Source: [Borrelia] lusitaniae (GTDB lineage Bacteria; Spirochaetota; Spirochaetia; Borreliales; Borreliaceae). From it: a stretch of 12,341 bases of DNA. Below, one piece after another: positions 6,141 through 12,191 of this stretch. Position numbers and translations under genes: made by a program. Under the pieces are notes generated by a model, which saw only the letters and a program-made list of their open reading frames with translations, did no database searches and was not told where the DNA came from. How positions within the stretch are numbered: position 1 is the stretch's first letter; every line of letters begins with the position of its first letter. Location: the NCBI RefSeq assembly GCF_030440365.1, contig NZ_CP124048.1, positions 1-12,341 of the forward strand, in the 5' to 3' direction.

Positions 6141-7244
6141 TTAATTAATTTTAATTTTGCTTATTTTTTTAAGACCTTTATGATTAGAAAAAATCACACT
6201 TATTTTTTTATTATTAGAAATATTTTTTTGGTTTTTTGTATTGTTGCTATGATGGTCTTCTTCAAAACTTTTATTTAAAAAAGCGCTTTTAAATCTTGTT
6301 TCCCAAATTTTGTTAAAGTCATTTACTTTATCGGTTTTTCCATTCATCATCCATATTTTTTTGCTATATTTATTTTTAAATTCTTTTATAAAATGACTTG
6401 AAATATCTTCAATATTATATTCTTTTTCATATTTTTCTATTGCTAACTTTAAATTTCTTAATGCATTTATGTAAGTTTTTTCATTATTGCTTATTTTTAA
6501 TATTTTCGTTATTTGAAACTTTTCTATTTTATGAACCTTTACCAATTTATTTGCAATGTATTCTTTATATGATATTTTTTTGATTTCATCATTATTTTTT
6601 TCCATAGAATTCTTAATCTTATTATTATCTTTTATACCTTTAGGTATAACATCTGCAATTGACTCATCTGCAATTGAGCTACTAGGTTTTATATTTTTTA
6701 TAAAATTCTTATTTATAGCATTGTCAATTTTTTTAGAAAAATCAGATACTATTTTTTTGTCTTTTAAATATTTTTTGATTTCTTCATTAATTGCTTCTTG
6801 AATAACTATAAAACGGTGTTTCCAAAGATTTTTATTTTGTATATAAAATGCAAAGCTTCCATTATCTTTGCCCAAATGTTGTAGTTTAGTTGTTATTAAT
6901 AGTATTTGATTTAAAAATGATATATCATATTCTAAAGTTCTGATTGATATTTTTTGATTATCTTTTGCAAGACATTTGTTAACTATATTGTATATTTCCC
7001 TTGTGGAATATGTTTTAAGTTTGTTGGATTTATAGTATTCTTTGTTTTTAAGTTCAATTGCCCAGCATATTTTGAGCATCCTTTGGTATATAGTCTTTTT
7101 TTTAGTTAAATATGACTTGAGTCTTGAGTATTTTAGTTCTATTAAATTAGAGTTTGTGTTTTTTTGGTTGTGCTTTACGAGTTCTTCTAATGTTATAAGA
7201 TTATTAAAATTTTTATTGACATTATTTCTTATTTTTAATATCAT
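6141..7244 (-). CDS. PF57/62 plasmid replication/maintenance protein (Borrelia ORF-A family)
   Basis: At 367 residues this is full length for the family. Members are needed for autonomous replication of Borrelia plasmids, and on lp17 the homologue BBD14 is reported to be sufficient. Seen here: a basic N-terminal region (1-80); a likely DNA-contacting segment around 80-120 (TREIYNIVNK, RTLEYDISFLNQ); the family signature LGKDNGSFAFY at 124-134 followed by NLWKHR; a variable Ser/Asp/Asn-rich linker at 170-225; and a conserved C-terminal block KYSKKIWMMNGKTDKVNDFN near 292-311. The ATG at 7244 has AGGA seven bases upstream. No ParA (PF32), PF50 or PF49 gene adjoins it, unlike most Borrelia partition clusters but as I recall for lp17. 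A dead paralogue lies downstream. Its promoter and leader are annotated separately. Confidence 0.92.
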   Translation of the reverse strand: MILKIRNNVNKNFNNLITLEELVKHNQKNTNSNLIELKYSRLKSYLTKKKTIYQRMLKICWAIELKNKEYYKSNKLKTYSTREIYNIVNKCLAKDNQKISIRTLEYDISFLNQILLITTKLQHLGKDNGSFAFYIQNKNLWKHRFIVIQEAINEEIKKYLKDKKIVSDFSKKIDNAINKNFIKNIKPSSSIADESIADVIPKGIKDNNKIKNSMEKNNDEIKKISYKEYIANKLVKVHKIEKFQITKILKISNNEKTYINALRNLKLAIEKYEKEYNIEDISSHFIKEFKNKYSKKIWMMNGKTDKVNDFNKIWETRFKSAFLNKSFEEDHHSNNTKNQKNISNNKKISVIFSNHKGLKKISKIKIN

Positions 7245-7251
7245 TATATTA

Positions 7252-7291
7252 TCCTGGCTTCTGAAGTTGGATTTGTTGTGGTTTCAGAAGC
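7252..7291 (-). promoter_or_regulatory. Leader hairpin adjoining the PF57/62 ribosome binding site
   Basis: Perfect 9-base arms, GCTTCTGAA and TTCAGAAGC (7257-7265 and 7283-7291), enclose a 17-base loop. Flanking G-U pairs could extend the stem. In the minus-strand mRNA the stem ends one base before the AGGA (7255-7252) used by the ATG at 7244. Such a hairpin could limit ribosome access and so cap synthesis of the replication protein, or be the target of an antisense RNA. The structure is visible; the function is inferred. Confidence 0.55.
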
Positions 7292-7329
7292 TTTTTAATT
7301 ATTTGGCTTATACTTTAAATTTTTACTTC

Positions 7330-7389
7330 GGTACAAACAAAATAATTAGCTTTGTACCACATTCTATAACAATGTTTTTAAAATGTCAA
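7330..7389 (-). promoter_or_regulatory. Promoter and operator-like repeat of the PF57/62 gene
   Basis: On the minus strand a perfect TTGACA (7389-7384) and TAGAAT (7366-7361) are 17 bases apart, the best promoter in the window. Transcription would begin near 7354. That point lies inside an inverted repeat with perfect 8-base arms GGTACAAA (7330-7337) and TTTGTACC (7351-7358). A repressor, possibly the replication protein itself, bound there would block initiation. The leader to the ATG at 7244 is about 110 bases. Confidence 0.65.
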
Positions 7390-7420
7390 TATCATGGATT
7401 ATAAAGTATGACCCATGTGC

Positions 7421-7732
7421 TTAGAAACAACTTGTGTTTTGTGTTTTGTGTTTTGTAAATTTTTGGTTCATTATTTTTTTTGCCTGCTCAATTCTTAATT
7501 GAATTGTTTCTTTCATGCTATTTGTTATAGGCTTAGGCCTTCTAAAGTCCATTAGAAAATATGTACAAAAATCTTCTAAAAGATAAGGGCGCTTGTCTAT
7601 ATGGATTGCGCATTTTAAAATTTTTGATTTTTTAGATATAGTATTTTTGCTAATTGAAAGATTATAAGAATCTTCTAATATATTTTGGAATTCTTTTAAA
7701 GAATAAAGTCTTACACCGTTAATACTTAACAT
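7421..7732 (-). CDS. 103-residue conserved-looking protein upstream of the replication gene
   Basis: The ATG at 7732 follows GAGGT by about five bases, and TATAAT at 7761-7756 gives a leader of roughly 16 bases. The protein is basic with no signal peptide or membrane segment. Residues about 9-35 (LYSLKEFQNILEDSYNLS, then KNTISKK) have the look of a small helix-turn-helix, but this is a visual impression only. A second block, IDKRPYLLEDFCTYFLMDFR, follows. The C-terminal ten or so residues are encoded by three 7-bp repeats and are probably dispensable. It lies on the same strand just before the PF57/62 gene, but that gene has its own promoter in the gap, so the two need not be co-transcribed. 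Regulation of replication is one possible role; I cannot assign it. By position it could be the lp17 gene BBD15. Confidence 0.75.
   Translation of the reverse strand: MLSINGVRLYSLKEFQNILEDSYNLSISKNTISKKSKILKCAIHIDKRPYLLEDFCTYFLMDFRRPKPITNSMKETIQLRIEQAKKIMNQKFTKHKTQNTSCF
7434..7454. repeat. Three perfect tandem copies of a 7-bp unit
   Basis: GTGTTTT occurs three times in a row (7434-7440, 7441-7447, 7448-7454) in the last codons of the 103-residue gene. Seven is not a multiple of three, so gain or loss of one copy would shift the frame and change the C-terminus. Confidence 0.85.
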
Positions 7733-7881
7733 AAGTACCTCATTAGTTTTATTTTATTATATATTGTGTGGTAGTTTCAAGAAGGCAGGTTATATGTTGA
7801 ATACTTTTATAGAGTTTTAGTTAAGAGTTATTAAATGATGTAGCTCGGATTAATTAAAGCAATTTATCTGATCACAAAAGA

Positions 7882-8835
7882 TTACAATAAAGTGATATTT
7901 TTAAGAAATGGGTTTATGCTTGTGGCTTGGTTTAAGTATTTTTTTTCAATTTTGTCTTCTAATAAAGTGATATCAATTCTGATACAGCTATTTTCTTGTA
8001 TAACATTAATGTCATTTAATATAAAGTCTAAGTTATTTGAGTTTAAATTTTTAGTCAAAAAATTTGTTTTTTCTAAGAAGATTATCCTTATTTTTCCTCC
8101 TAATCCGTTTTCATTTTCAATAAAAGATCTTAATGTTTTTAGAATTTTTTGTTTGTTATTGATAGTTTTTATTTGATTTGAATTTGTTAAGATTATTTCT
8201 TCATAGATTTTTGTGCTCAGATTTAGTAACATTCTGTTTGTTGTTTTAATATTTATATTTAAATTTTCATTAGTTTTTATATCGGCGTTATTGATAATTT
8301 TGATATTTGAATAGCTGATTTTTGTTAAAAAAGGAAGTTCAATTGTTTTATTGATTCCTTTTAAGAGTAAATTGACTTTTTGGTTGTTTGCTTTGTTTTC
8401 AAAAAGGTAAGTATTGTTATTTTTTATGATAGGAATAAATGCATTTTCTACATTTTCTTTTCTATAAATAGAACCAAGTATTTTAAGCCCTATTAGGTAG
8501 ATTTTATCTTTATTATTAGCTTTTAAATCAATTGTATCAACTTTGACCACTACCATATCGTAAACTATTTTGAGTTTTTCTTCACTTACATAGTTAATAT
8601 AGAATTCAATGTTTCCTTTTAAAATGTTTTTTGGCAATTTGGAAAATTCATTTGATCTTAATTTTAAATTAATAATTCCACCCTTAAATGTTTTGAGCAC
8701 TATATTTTCTTTTGAGTTTGTTTGAATGGTTTTTTCAAAATTAAGTTCAAATTTAAAAGCTATGGGTTTGATAATGAATATTTTTTTGTTTTTTACAAAG
8801 TAAGTATTAATAATTGACCTTGGGTCAGTATACAC
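7882..8835 (-). CDS. 317-residue protein of unknown function
   Basis: The start is the GTG at 8835, because AGGAG lies exactly five bases upstream (8845-8841) and no ATG fits better. The protein has no signal peptide and no membrane segment. It is rich in Ile, Asn and Lys and its predicted character is mostly short beta-strands: repeated alternating stretches such as GNIEFYINYVSEEKLKIVYD, ENLNINIKTTNRML and SCIRIDITLLEDKI. A helical, acidic-basic piece, KILKTLRSFIENENGLGGK, lies near 230-248. Size and composition recall plasmid-prophage structural proteins of Borrelia, but I find no motif to support that. It is divergent from the lipoprotein gene at 9062 and separated from the 103-residue gene by 149 bases. 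It is intact, so probably maintained by selection. Confidence 0.78.
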   Translation of the reverse strand: MYTDPRSIINTYFVKNKKIFIIKPIAFKFELNFEKTIQTNSKENIVLKTFKGGIINLKLRSNEFSKLPKNILKGNIEFYINYVSEEKLKIVYDMVVVKVDTIDLKANNKDKIYLIGLKILGSIYRKENVENAFIPIIKNNNTYLFENKANNQKVNLLLKGINKTIELPFLTKISYSNIKIINNADIKTNENLNINIKTTNRMLLNLSTKIYEEIILTNSNQIKTINNKQKILKTLRSFIENENGLGGKIRIIFLEKTNFLTKNLNSNNLDFILNDINVIQENSCIRIDITLLEDKIEKKYLNQATSINPFLKNITLL

Positions 8836-8876
8836 GATTTCTCCTATAGATGCACTTTGAAATTTTATAAATTGGG

Positions 8877-8893
8877 ATTAGACATAATCTAAT
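8877..8893. promoter_or_regulatory. Inverted repeat in the divergent intergenic region
   Basis: ATTAGA and TCTAAT are perfect 6-base arms around CATAA. They lie just upstream of a TATAAA box (minus strand 8869-8864) that could drive the 317-residue gene. The half-site is related to the TTCTAA/TTAGAA palindrome at 8957-8970 but the arms are in the opposite order. Confidence 0.3.
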
Positions 8894-8939
8894 CTTTTAA
8901 ATTGGTTTTTGTTAGAACAACAACTAATAATAATAGTTT

Positions 8940-8970
8940 TTGAATTTTAATTCAAGTTCTAAAATTAGAA
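8940..8970. promoter_or_regulatory. Two adjacent palindromes upstream of the 9062 lipoprotein gene
   Basis: TTGAATT-TT-AATTCAA (8940-8955) is followed after one base by TTCTAA-AA-TTAGAA (8957-8970). Both are perfect. The second shares its arms with the palindrome at 2081-2093 before the other intact lipoprotein gene. They lie about 40 bases upstream of the -35 box at 9012, a plausible site for an activator. Confidence 0.45.
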
Positions 8971-9011
8971 TGTTTTTAGTTAAATTAATTATATTATTTA
9001 ATTTTCTTATT

Positions 9012-9040
9012 TTGAGAAATTTTTTAAAAATAAATATAAG
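9012..9040 (+). promoter_or_regulatory. Promoter of the 9062 lipoprotein gene
   Basis: TTGAGA (9012-9017) and TATAAG (9035-9040) are separated by exactly 17 bases, close to the sigma-70 consensus. Transcription would start near 9047, giving a leader of about 15 bases that contains the AAAGGGGG ribosome binding site. Confidence 0.6.
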
Positions 9041-9061
9041 ATAAACTAAAGGGGGATTTTA

Positions 9062-9637
9062 ATGAATGCAAAATTTATTGTAAAGTATTTTATTTTGGTA
9101 TTTTTTTTCAATTCTTGTCAAACTTATCAAATAGCTTATGATAGGTTTGCTCAAGTGTTAGATTCACAATATGATATTGGGGTAAATTATTCTAGAGATG
9201 GAATATTTAAGTCTGTAATTTCTATTAAATATGATAAGTTAAAAAATGAAAGGGAATATTTTATTTTGGTTAAAGTTGAGTCTAGAAATTCTAATCAAAT
9301 AAAGCTTGAAAAGATAATCACAGATACTAGGTTTGAGTCTAAAGGAGAGTTGGTTTTAGAGAATAGTAAGCGTGTTGTTTATTATAACGATTTTTATGAT
9401 TCATATTTTCCTTATGATTATACAACAGTGGTTACTGAAAAAAATATTAAGGTAGAAATTTATAAATTTAGTATCTCAGAAAGCGAATTTATAAGATTTG
9501 TTGCTTTAGGTAATGATAATATAGCGTCATTTAGAATTTATGCGTTTAGGAATGATGTTGTTGTAAGTTTTAATAAGATCCCTTTTAACCAATTTTTGGA
9601 TGATTTTAACTTAAAAGTTAAACAACTTGGTAGTTGA
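9062..9637 (+). CDS. 191-residue lipoprotein of unknown function
   Basis: The ATG at 9062 follows AAAGGGGG by about six bases, an unusually strong ribosome binding site. The signal peptide MNAKFIVKYFILVFFFNSC ends in the lipobox FFNSC, with Cys19 as the lipidated residue. A mature chain of about 170 residues follows with no further membrane segment. It is rich in Tyr, Phe and Asp, with alternating patterns (YFILVKVESRN, NIKVEIYKFSIS, ASFRIYAFRNDVVVSF) typical of beta-structure. The tether after Cys19 is short (QTYQIAYDRF), unlike the long Lys-rich tether of the lipoprotein at 2217, so surface display is uncertain and a periplasmic location is possible. It is divergent from the 317-residue gene and converges on the 227-residue exported-protein gene. 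I do not recognise the family. Confidence 0.85.
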   Translation: MNAKFIVKYFILVFFFNSCQTYQIAYDRFAQVLDSQYDIGVNYSRDGIFKSVISIKYDKLKNEREYFILVKVESRNSNQIKLEKIITDTRFESKGELVLENSKRVVYYNDFYDSYFPYDYTTVVTEKNIKVEIYKFSISESEFIRFVALGNDNIASFRIYAFRNDVVVSFNKIPFNQFLDDFNLKVKQLGS

Positions 9638-9683
9638 CTTGGGTTTGAATAATTTTAAGCCTACCCAGGTCAAATGATCATTT
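9636..9683. terminator. Hairpin and perfect 12-bp palindrome after the lipoprotein gene
   Basis: GACTTGGGT (9636-9644) and ACCCAGGTC (9663-9671) form a 9-bp stem with one G-T pair. The left arm overlaps the stop codon region. AAATGATCATTT (9672-9683) is a perfect palindrome directly against it. No T-run follows, so this may slow or process the transcript, with the palindrome at 9711-9740 doing the actual termination. Confidence 0.4.
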
Positions 9684-9710
9684 ACTGGGAAGGATATAAA
9701 TTAAGAGTAT

Positions 9711-9740
9711 TTAGTATAAAAAAAATTTTTTTGATACTAA
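9711..9740. terminator. Bidirectional terminator between convergent genes
   Basis: A 30-base palindrome, TTAGTAT plus an A-run then a T-run plus ATACTAA, is perfect except for one A/G mismatch (9718 against 9733). It lies between the stop codons of the lipoprotein gene (plus) and the exported-protein gene (minus), the expected place for a terminator serving both strands. Confidence 0.55.
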
Positions 9741-9776
9741 TTTATGATAATATCGACTTTATAATTGTTTATTGTG

Positions 9777-10460
9777 TCAATCTTTTGAAAGATTGATGAA
9801 TTCTAGTATAGCTTTTTCATTTCTCAGTAAGAACAGCCCTTCTCTTATTCCATTATGGAATTCTTCAAAGGAAATTAATATTGTTTTTAAATTTTTATCC
9901 TTGTTGTCTATATTGTCATGGTAAAAGATAAAGTAAGGTCTTCCCGTATTATCTTTAAAGCCAAGAAAATTTACAAATATTGCCGTTTCTTGAAAATCTG
10001 TTTTTAAATTGTATGAAAGACCATTTTTGTACAAAAGAATTCCATTGCCTTCAAGATTTTTAATTTCTGAATTATTAATTGTATTTTTGATTTTGGTAAA
10101 ATTTTCAATTGCTTTTAAAATATATTTTATTGATGAGAATTTGGTATAGTATATACGGTTATTAATTTGAAATTCTAAAAAGATTCCACATTCATTTCCA
10201 GCTTTAATTACATCTTGCTCATTTTTAATAGAAGCTGCAATTTTTTTGTCAACAACAAGGTTGATTTTGAATGTAGAAATATGGTTTAAGGTTCTTACAT
10301 TGTCAATTGTTAAATTTTCTGTTAAATAGACTTTATAATTAATAAATATTCCTTTTATCTTTTTAATTTTATTTTGTTTAAATTCATAGTTTGTGCTCTG
10401 AGAATATATTGTTAAATTTTGAATCAAAAACACTAAAAATATAAAAGTTTTACTTTTCAT
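9777..10460 (-). CDS. 227-residue exported protein of unknown function
   Basis: The ATG at 10460 starts MKSKTFIFLVFLIQNLTIYS, a signal peptide with a likely signal peptidase I site around residue 20-21 (IYS-Q). There is no Cys near it, so the mature protein should be soluble in the periplasm or secreted rather than lipidated. The mature chain is about 205 residues, mixed alpha/beta, with one lone Cys (AGNECGIFLEF). Aromatic stretches such as GRPYFIFYHDNIDNK and a C-terminal helix LLRNEKAILEFINLSKD are visible. I do not recognise the family. It converges on the 9062 lipoprotein gene, with the shared terminator 37 bases past its stop. No ribosome binding site is seen, and the -10 box is so close that the mRNA may be almost leaderless. 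Confidence 0.82.
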   Translation of the reverse strand: MKSKTFIFLVFLIQNLTIYSQSTNYEFKQNKIKKIKGIFINYKVYLTENLTIDNVRTLNHISTFKINLVVDKKIAASIKNEQDVIKAGNECGIFLEFQINNRIYYTKFSSIKYILKAIENFTKIKNTINNSEIKNLEGNGILLYKNGLSYNLKTDFQETAIFVNFLGFKDNTGRPYFIFYHDNIDNKDKNLKTILISFEEFHNGIREGLFLLRNEKAILEFINLSKD

Positions 10461-10470
10461 TATGTAACTT

Positions 10471-10476
10471 ATTATA
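10471..10476 (-). promoter_or_regulatory. -10 box of the exported-protein gene, very close to its start codon
   Basis: TATAAT on the minus strand ends 10 bases before the ATG at 10460. Transcription would begin near 10464, leaving only about three or four leader bases. No convincing -35 is present at 16-18 bases. Confidence 0.4.
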
Positions 10477-10719
10477 TGATAGCAGTCTTGAATAATTTTA
10501 GTAAACCGTTTCTATCTATTAATTCTGAAATTTATAAAAATTTTAGCTATGTAAGTATTTTTTGTTGATTTTATAGAGGATTTTTTTGATATTTTGTAGA
10601 GATTTTTGTCAGATATTAAAGTGACCAACTAGAATAAATTAAAAAGTTTGTATATTTGCTTAGCAAGAGTTTTATGTTAAATGGTTAAATTGATTTTTAA
10701 TTTTCTCTATATAAAAAGA

Positions 10720-10743
10720 AAACCTCTTACGAATAAGAGGTTT
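10720..10743 (-). terminator. Intrinsic terminator, best in the minus direction
   Basis: AAACCTCTTA and TAAGAGGTTT form a perfect 10-bp stem around a CGAA/TTCG loop, an extra-stable tetraloop on the minus strand. On that strand it is followed by TTCTTTTTATAT. It would stop minus-strand transcripts coming from the 11318-11929 side before they reach the exported-protein gene. Confidence 0.65.
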
Positions 10744-10894
10744 ATTTAAAAGAATGTATGGTATGAAGTAAATATTGATAATAAATTCTTTTAATTTTAA
10801 AAAAGGAGAATATTTAATACTCAAGTATTAGATCAATAATTAACTATTACCATGTATTTTGATTTTTTTTTAAAGAATTAGATTTTTACAGAGA

Positions 10895-10915
10895 AGCTTA
10901 AATATTATTTAAGCT
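10895..10915. other. Perfect 9-bp stem-loop
   Basis: AGCTTAAAT and ATTTAAGCT enclose a three-base loop (ATT). Neither side carries a convincing T-run. It lies about 60 bases upstream of the small open frame at 10973; its role is unknown. Confidence 0.35.
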
Positions 10916-10972
10916 GAGAGTTTCTTTATTGTTAAGTTTAATTGTTTATGTTTATTCCTTGGGGGGCTATTA

Positions 10973-11020
10973 ATGATTTTATTGAAATTTAATACTTTAT
11001 ATTCACTTAAGAGAATCTAA
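10973..11020 (+). CDS. Possible 15-residue leader-like peptide
   Basis: ATG at 10973 lies seven bases after a run of six G bases (10961-10966), a rare G-run in this sequence and a strong match to a ribosome binding site. It encodes MILLKFNTLYSLKRI and stops at 11018-11020. No longer gene follows on the plus strand, so if it is translated it is either a free microprotein or the remnant of a gene start. There is no homology to cite. The chance of a spurious frame is high. Confidence 0.25.
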   Translation: MILLKFNTLYSLKRI

Positions 11021-11114
11021 AATTTTGGGTAATTTATGGCTTTTTAGATTTTCATTTTTTGCTATACACTTATTGATTTAGGTGTTGAATGTTTTACTTT
11101 TTAGAGCAAAAAGA

Positions 11115-11166
11115 AGTCCCTACCCCTAATCTTATTTGGAGAGGATTAATAGGGGTGTTGGGGACT
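11115..11166 (-). terminator. Long G+C-rich hairpin downstream of the 11318-11929 gene
   Basis: AGTCCC (11115-11120) pairs with GGGACT (11161-11166), and ACCCCTA (11122-11128) pairs with TAGGGGT (11150-11156); inner bases ATC/GAT can extend it around a bulge. It is by far the most G+C-rich element nearby. On the minus strand it is followed by TCTTTTTGC, so it fits a terminator about 150 bases past the stop of the 11318-11929 gene. It could also be the 3' end of a small RNA. Confidence 0.55.
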
Positions 11167-11317
11167 GTTAGTAGATCGTTTTCTACCTTATATATATAAT
11201 ATTTTATTTTTTTAATTTTGTAAATATTATTTAATGATAATAAATAAAATTTAGAGTTTTAAGTAAAATATTAAATTTTGGCTTTTTGTTTTCCTTTTAA
11301 TTTTTTAGTTGCACTGT

Positions 11318-11929
11318 TTAGTTGAGCATTTTGTTGTTTTGTGATTTGCTTTTAATTTTATTTATAGCTTTTAAAAGTTTTATTTGCCCTTTGTTGAGGG
11401 GGTTTGCTTCATTTTTAAGCTTCAAGGGGTTTAATTTTTGATTCATTGTTTGAATCTCTTTGATTTCTGCCTCAGTTGGTTCATAATTTATCCATTTTTT
11501 ATCTATCCAGCCCTTTTCCCATTCATAGTAGCTTTCATTGAAGTTTGTTTTGTTTTGTTCATCGAAGTGTCTTGCTAGTGCGGCAATTATTTTTGTTCCA
11601 TATTTAAGCATTTTGTCTGTTTTTGTTTTTGTAATAAATGTGTCGTAATCGTAATTTTCTCCAGTTTGCATATTAACAATATCGACTATAAGTTTAAAAG
11701 TATTTATGCAATTCATTGCAATATTCGTTGATGAAAAATTAGGATCACTAAGGGCTTTAATATTAAGTTCATATTTTTTCTTTAAACTTATGGGAATTTT
11801 GAAAAAGTCGATTATAAAGCCATTTATTTTTGCTCGATAATTAGCTTCATATTGGGAATTTCCAAAGAAAGTTCCTTTTATTCCCCCAATTGCATATTCA
11901 TTATAGTTTTTTGCTATTTCTTTTTGCAT
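11318..11929 (-). CDS. 203-residue cytoplasmic protein, possibly a BBD18-like regulator
   Basis: The ATG at 11929 follows GAAGGA with a five-base spacer, a good ribosome binding site. The protein is soluble-looking, without a signal peptide or membrane segment. The N-terminal half holds a distinctive stretch, YNEYAIGGIKGTFFG then QYEANYRAKINGFIIDFFKI (residues about 9-48). Residues about 100-140 include TKTKTDKMLKYGTKIIAALA. The last 40 residues are Lys/Asn-rich (LLKAINKIKSKSQNNK). I think it resembles BBD18 of lp17, a negative regulator reported to act on RpoS/OspC expression, and it may be distantly related to the PF49 plasmid-partition proteins. Both comparisons are from memory and uncertain. 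It stands alone, with the palindrome array 43 bases upstream and a terminator-like hairpin downstream. Confidence 0.85.
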   Translation of the reverse strand: MQKEIAKNYNEYAIGGIKGTFFGNSQYEANYRAKINGFIIDFFKIPISLKKKYELNIKALSDPNFSSTNIAMNCINTFKLIVDIVNMQTGENYDYDTFITKTKTDKMLKYGTKIIAALARHFDEQNKTNFNESYYEWEKGWIDKKWINYEPTEAEIKEIQTMNQKLNPLKLKNEANPLNKGQIKLLKAINKIKSKSQNNKMLN

Positions 11930-11971
11930 TTTTATCCTTCAAAAATATATTATTATGGTTGATGTATTACA

Positions 11972-12031
11972 ATATGATATATCATATCAATTGATATGAT
12001 ATATCAATTGATATGATATATCAATTGATAT
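11972..12031. repeat. Array of nested palindromes upstream of the 11318-11929 gene
   Basis: Three perfect copies of the 14-base palindrome ATATCAATTGATAT occur at 11984-11997, 12001-12014 and 12018-12031, spaced 17 bases centre to centre by GAT linkers. A fourth, different palindrome, ATATGATATATCATAT (11972-11987), overlaps the first copy on the gene-proximal side. The 17-base period is about 1.6 helical turns. It lies 43 bases before the start codon, suitable for an operator bound by several dimers; a replication or partition site is the alternative. Confidence 0.8.
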
Positions 12032-12118
12032 TCTTTACAAATAAAAAAATATTTGTAATTTTGTTTTTTCCCTAAATTGTTGTAAATTTTAACTTATCTT
12101 TAACCTTTAACCATTTAT

Positions 12119-12155
12119 AAAAAGTCCTTAAGAGAGAAATTTCTTAGGACTTTTT
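12119..12155. terminator. Strong intrinsic terminator, symmetrical
   Basis: AAAAAGTCCT and AGGACTTTTT form a perfect 10-bp stem. It is extended inward by TAAGA/TCTTA after a one-base bulge. The A- and T-runs make it work in either direction. It insulates the 11318-11929 control region from whatever lies beyond the right edge. Confidence 0.75.
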
Positions 12156-12163
12156 ATTAATTT

Positions 12164-12191
12164 AATTTTTATTATTTTAATAATAAAAATT
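12164..12191. repeat. 28-bp A+T-only palindrome
   Basis: AATTTTTATTATT (12164-12176) and AATAATAAAAATT (12179-12191) are perfect inverted arms around TT. It is directly beside the terminator at 12119-12155 and may be chance in such A+T-rich DNA or a second hairpin. Confidence 0.5.

Larger units (their letters stand above)
10477..11114. other. Gene-poor stretch with several hairpins
   Basis: No substantial gene is seen on either strand. The stretch holds the hairpins at 10720-10743 and 10895-10915, a 16-base palindrome TAATACT-CA-AGTATTA at 10815-10830, and a 15-codon open frame with a strong ribosome binding site at 10973. An orphan AAAAAGGAG at about 10800-10808 has no start codon after it and may mark a lost gene. 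Confidence 0.45.

Noticed and set aside
6398..6801. Plus-strand open frames across 6398-6801 and 7042-7404 with membrane-like composition
   Set aside because: They are antisense to the intact PF57/62 gene; Lys/Asn/Ile-rich coding strands give Phe/Leu-rich complements.
7892..8176. Plus-strand open frame opposite the 3' half of the 317-residue gene
   Set aside because: It is a shadow of the well-supported minus-strand gene and has no ribosome binding site.
11972..12031. CRISPR-like array
   Set aside because: The repeats are separated by an invariant three-base linker, not by unique spacers, and there are no cas genes.
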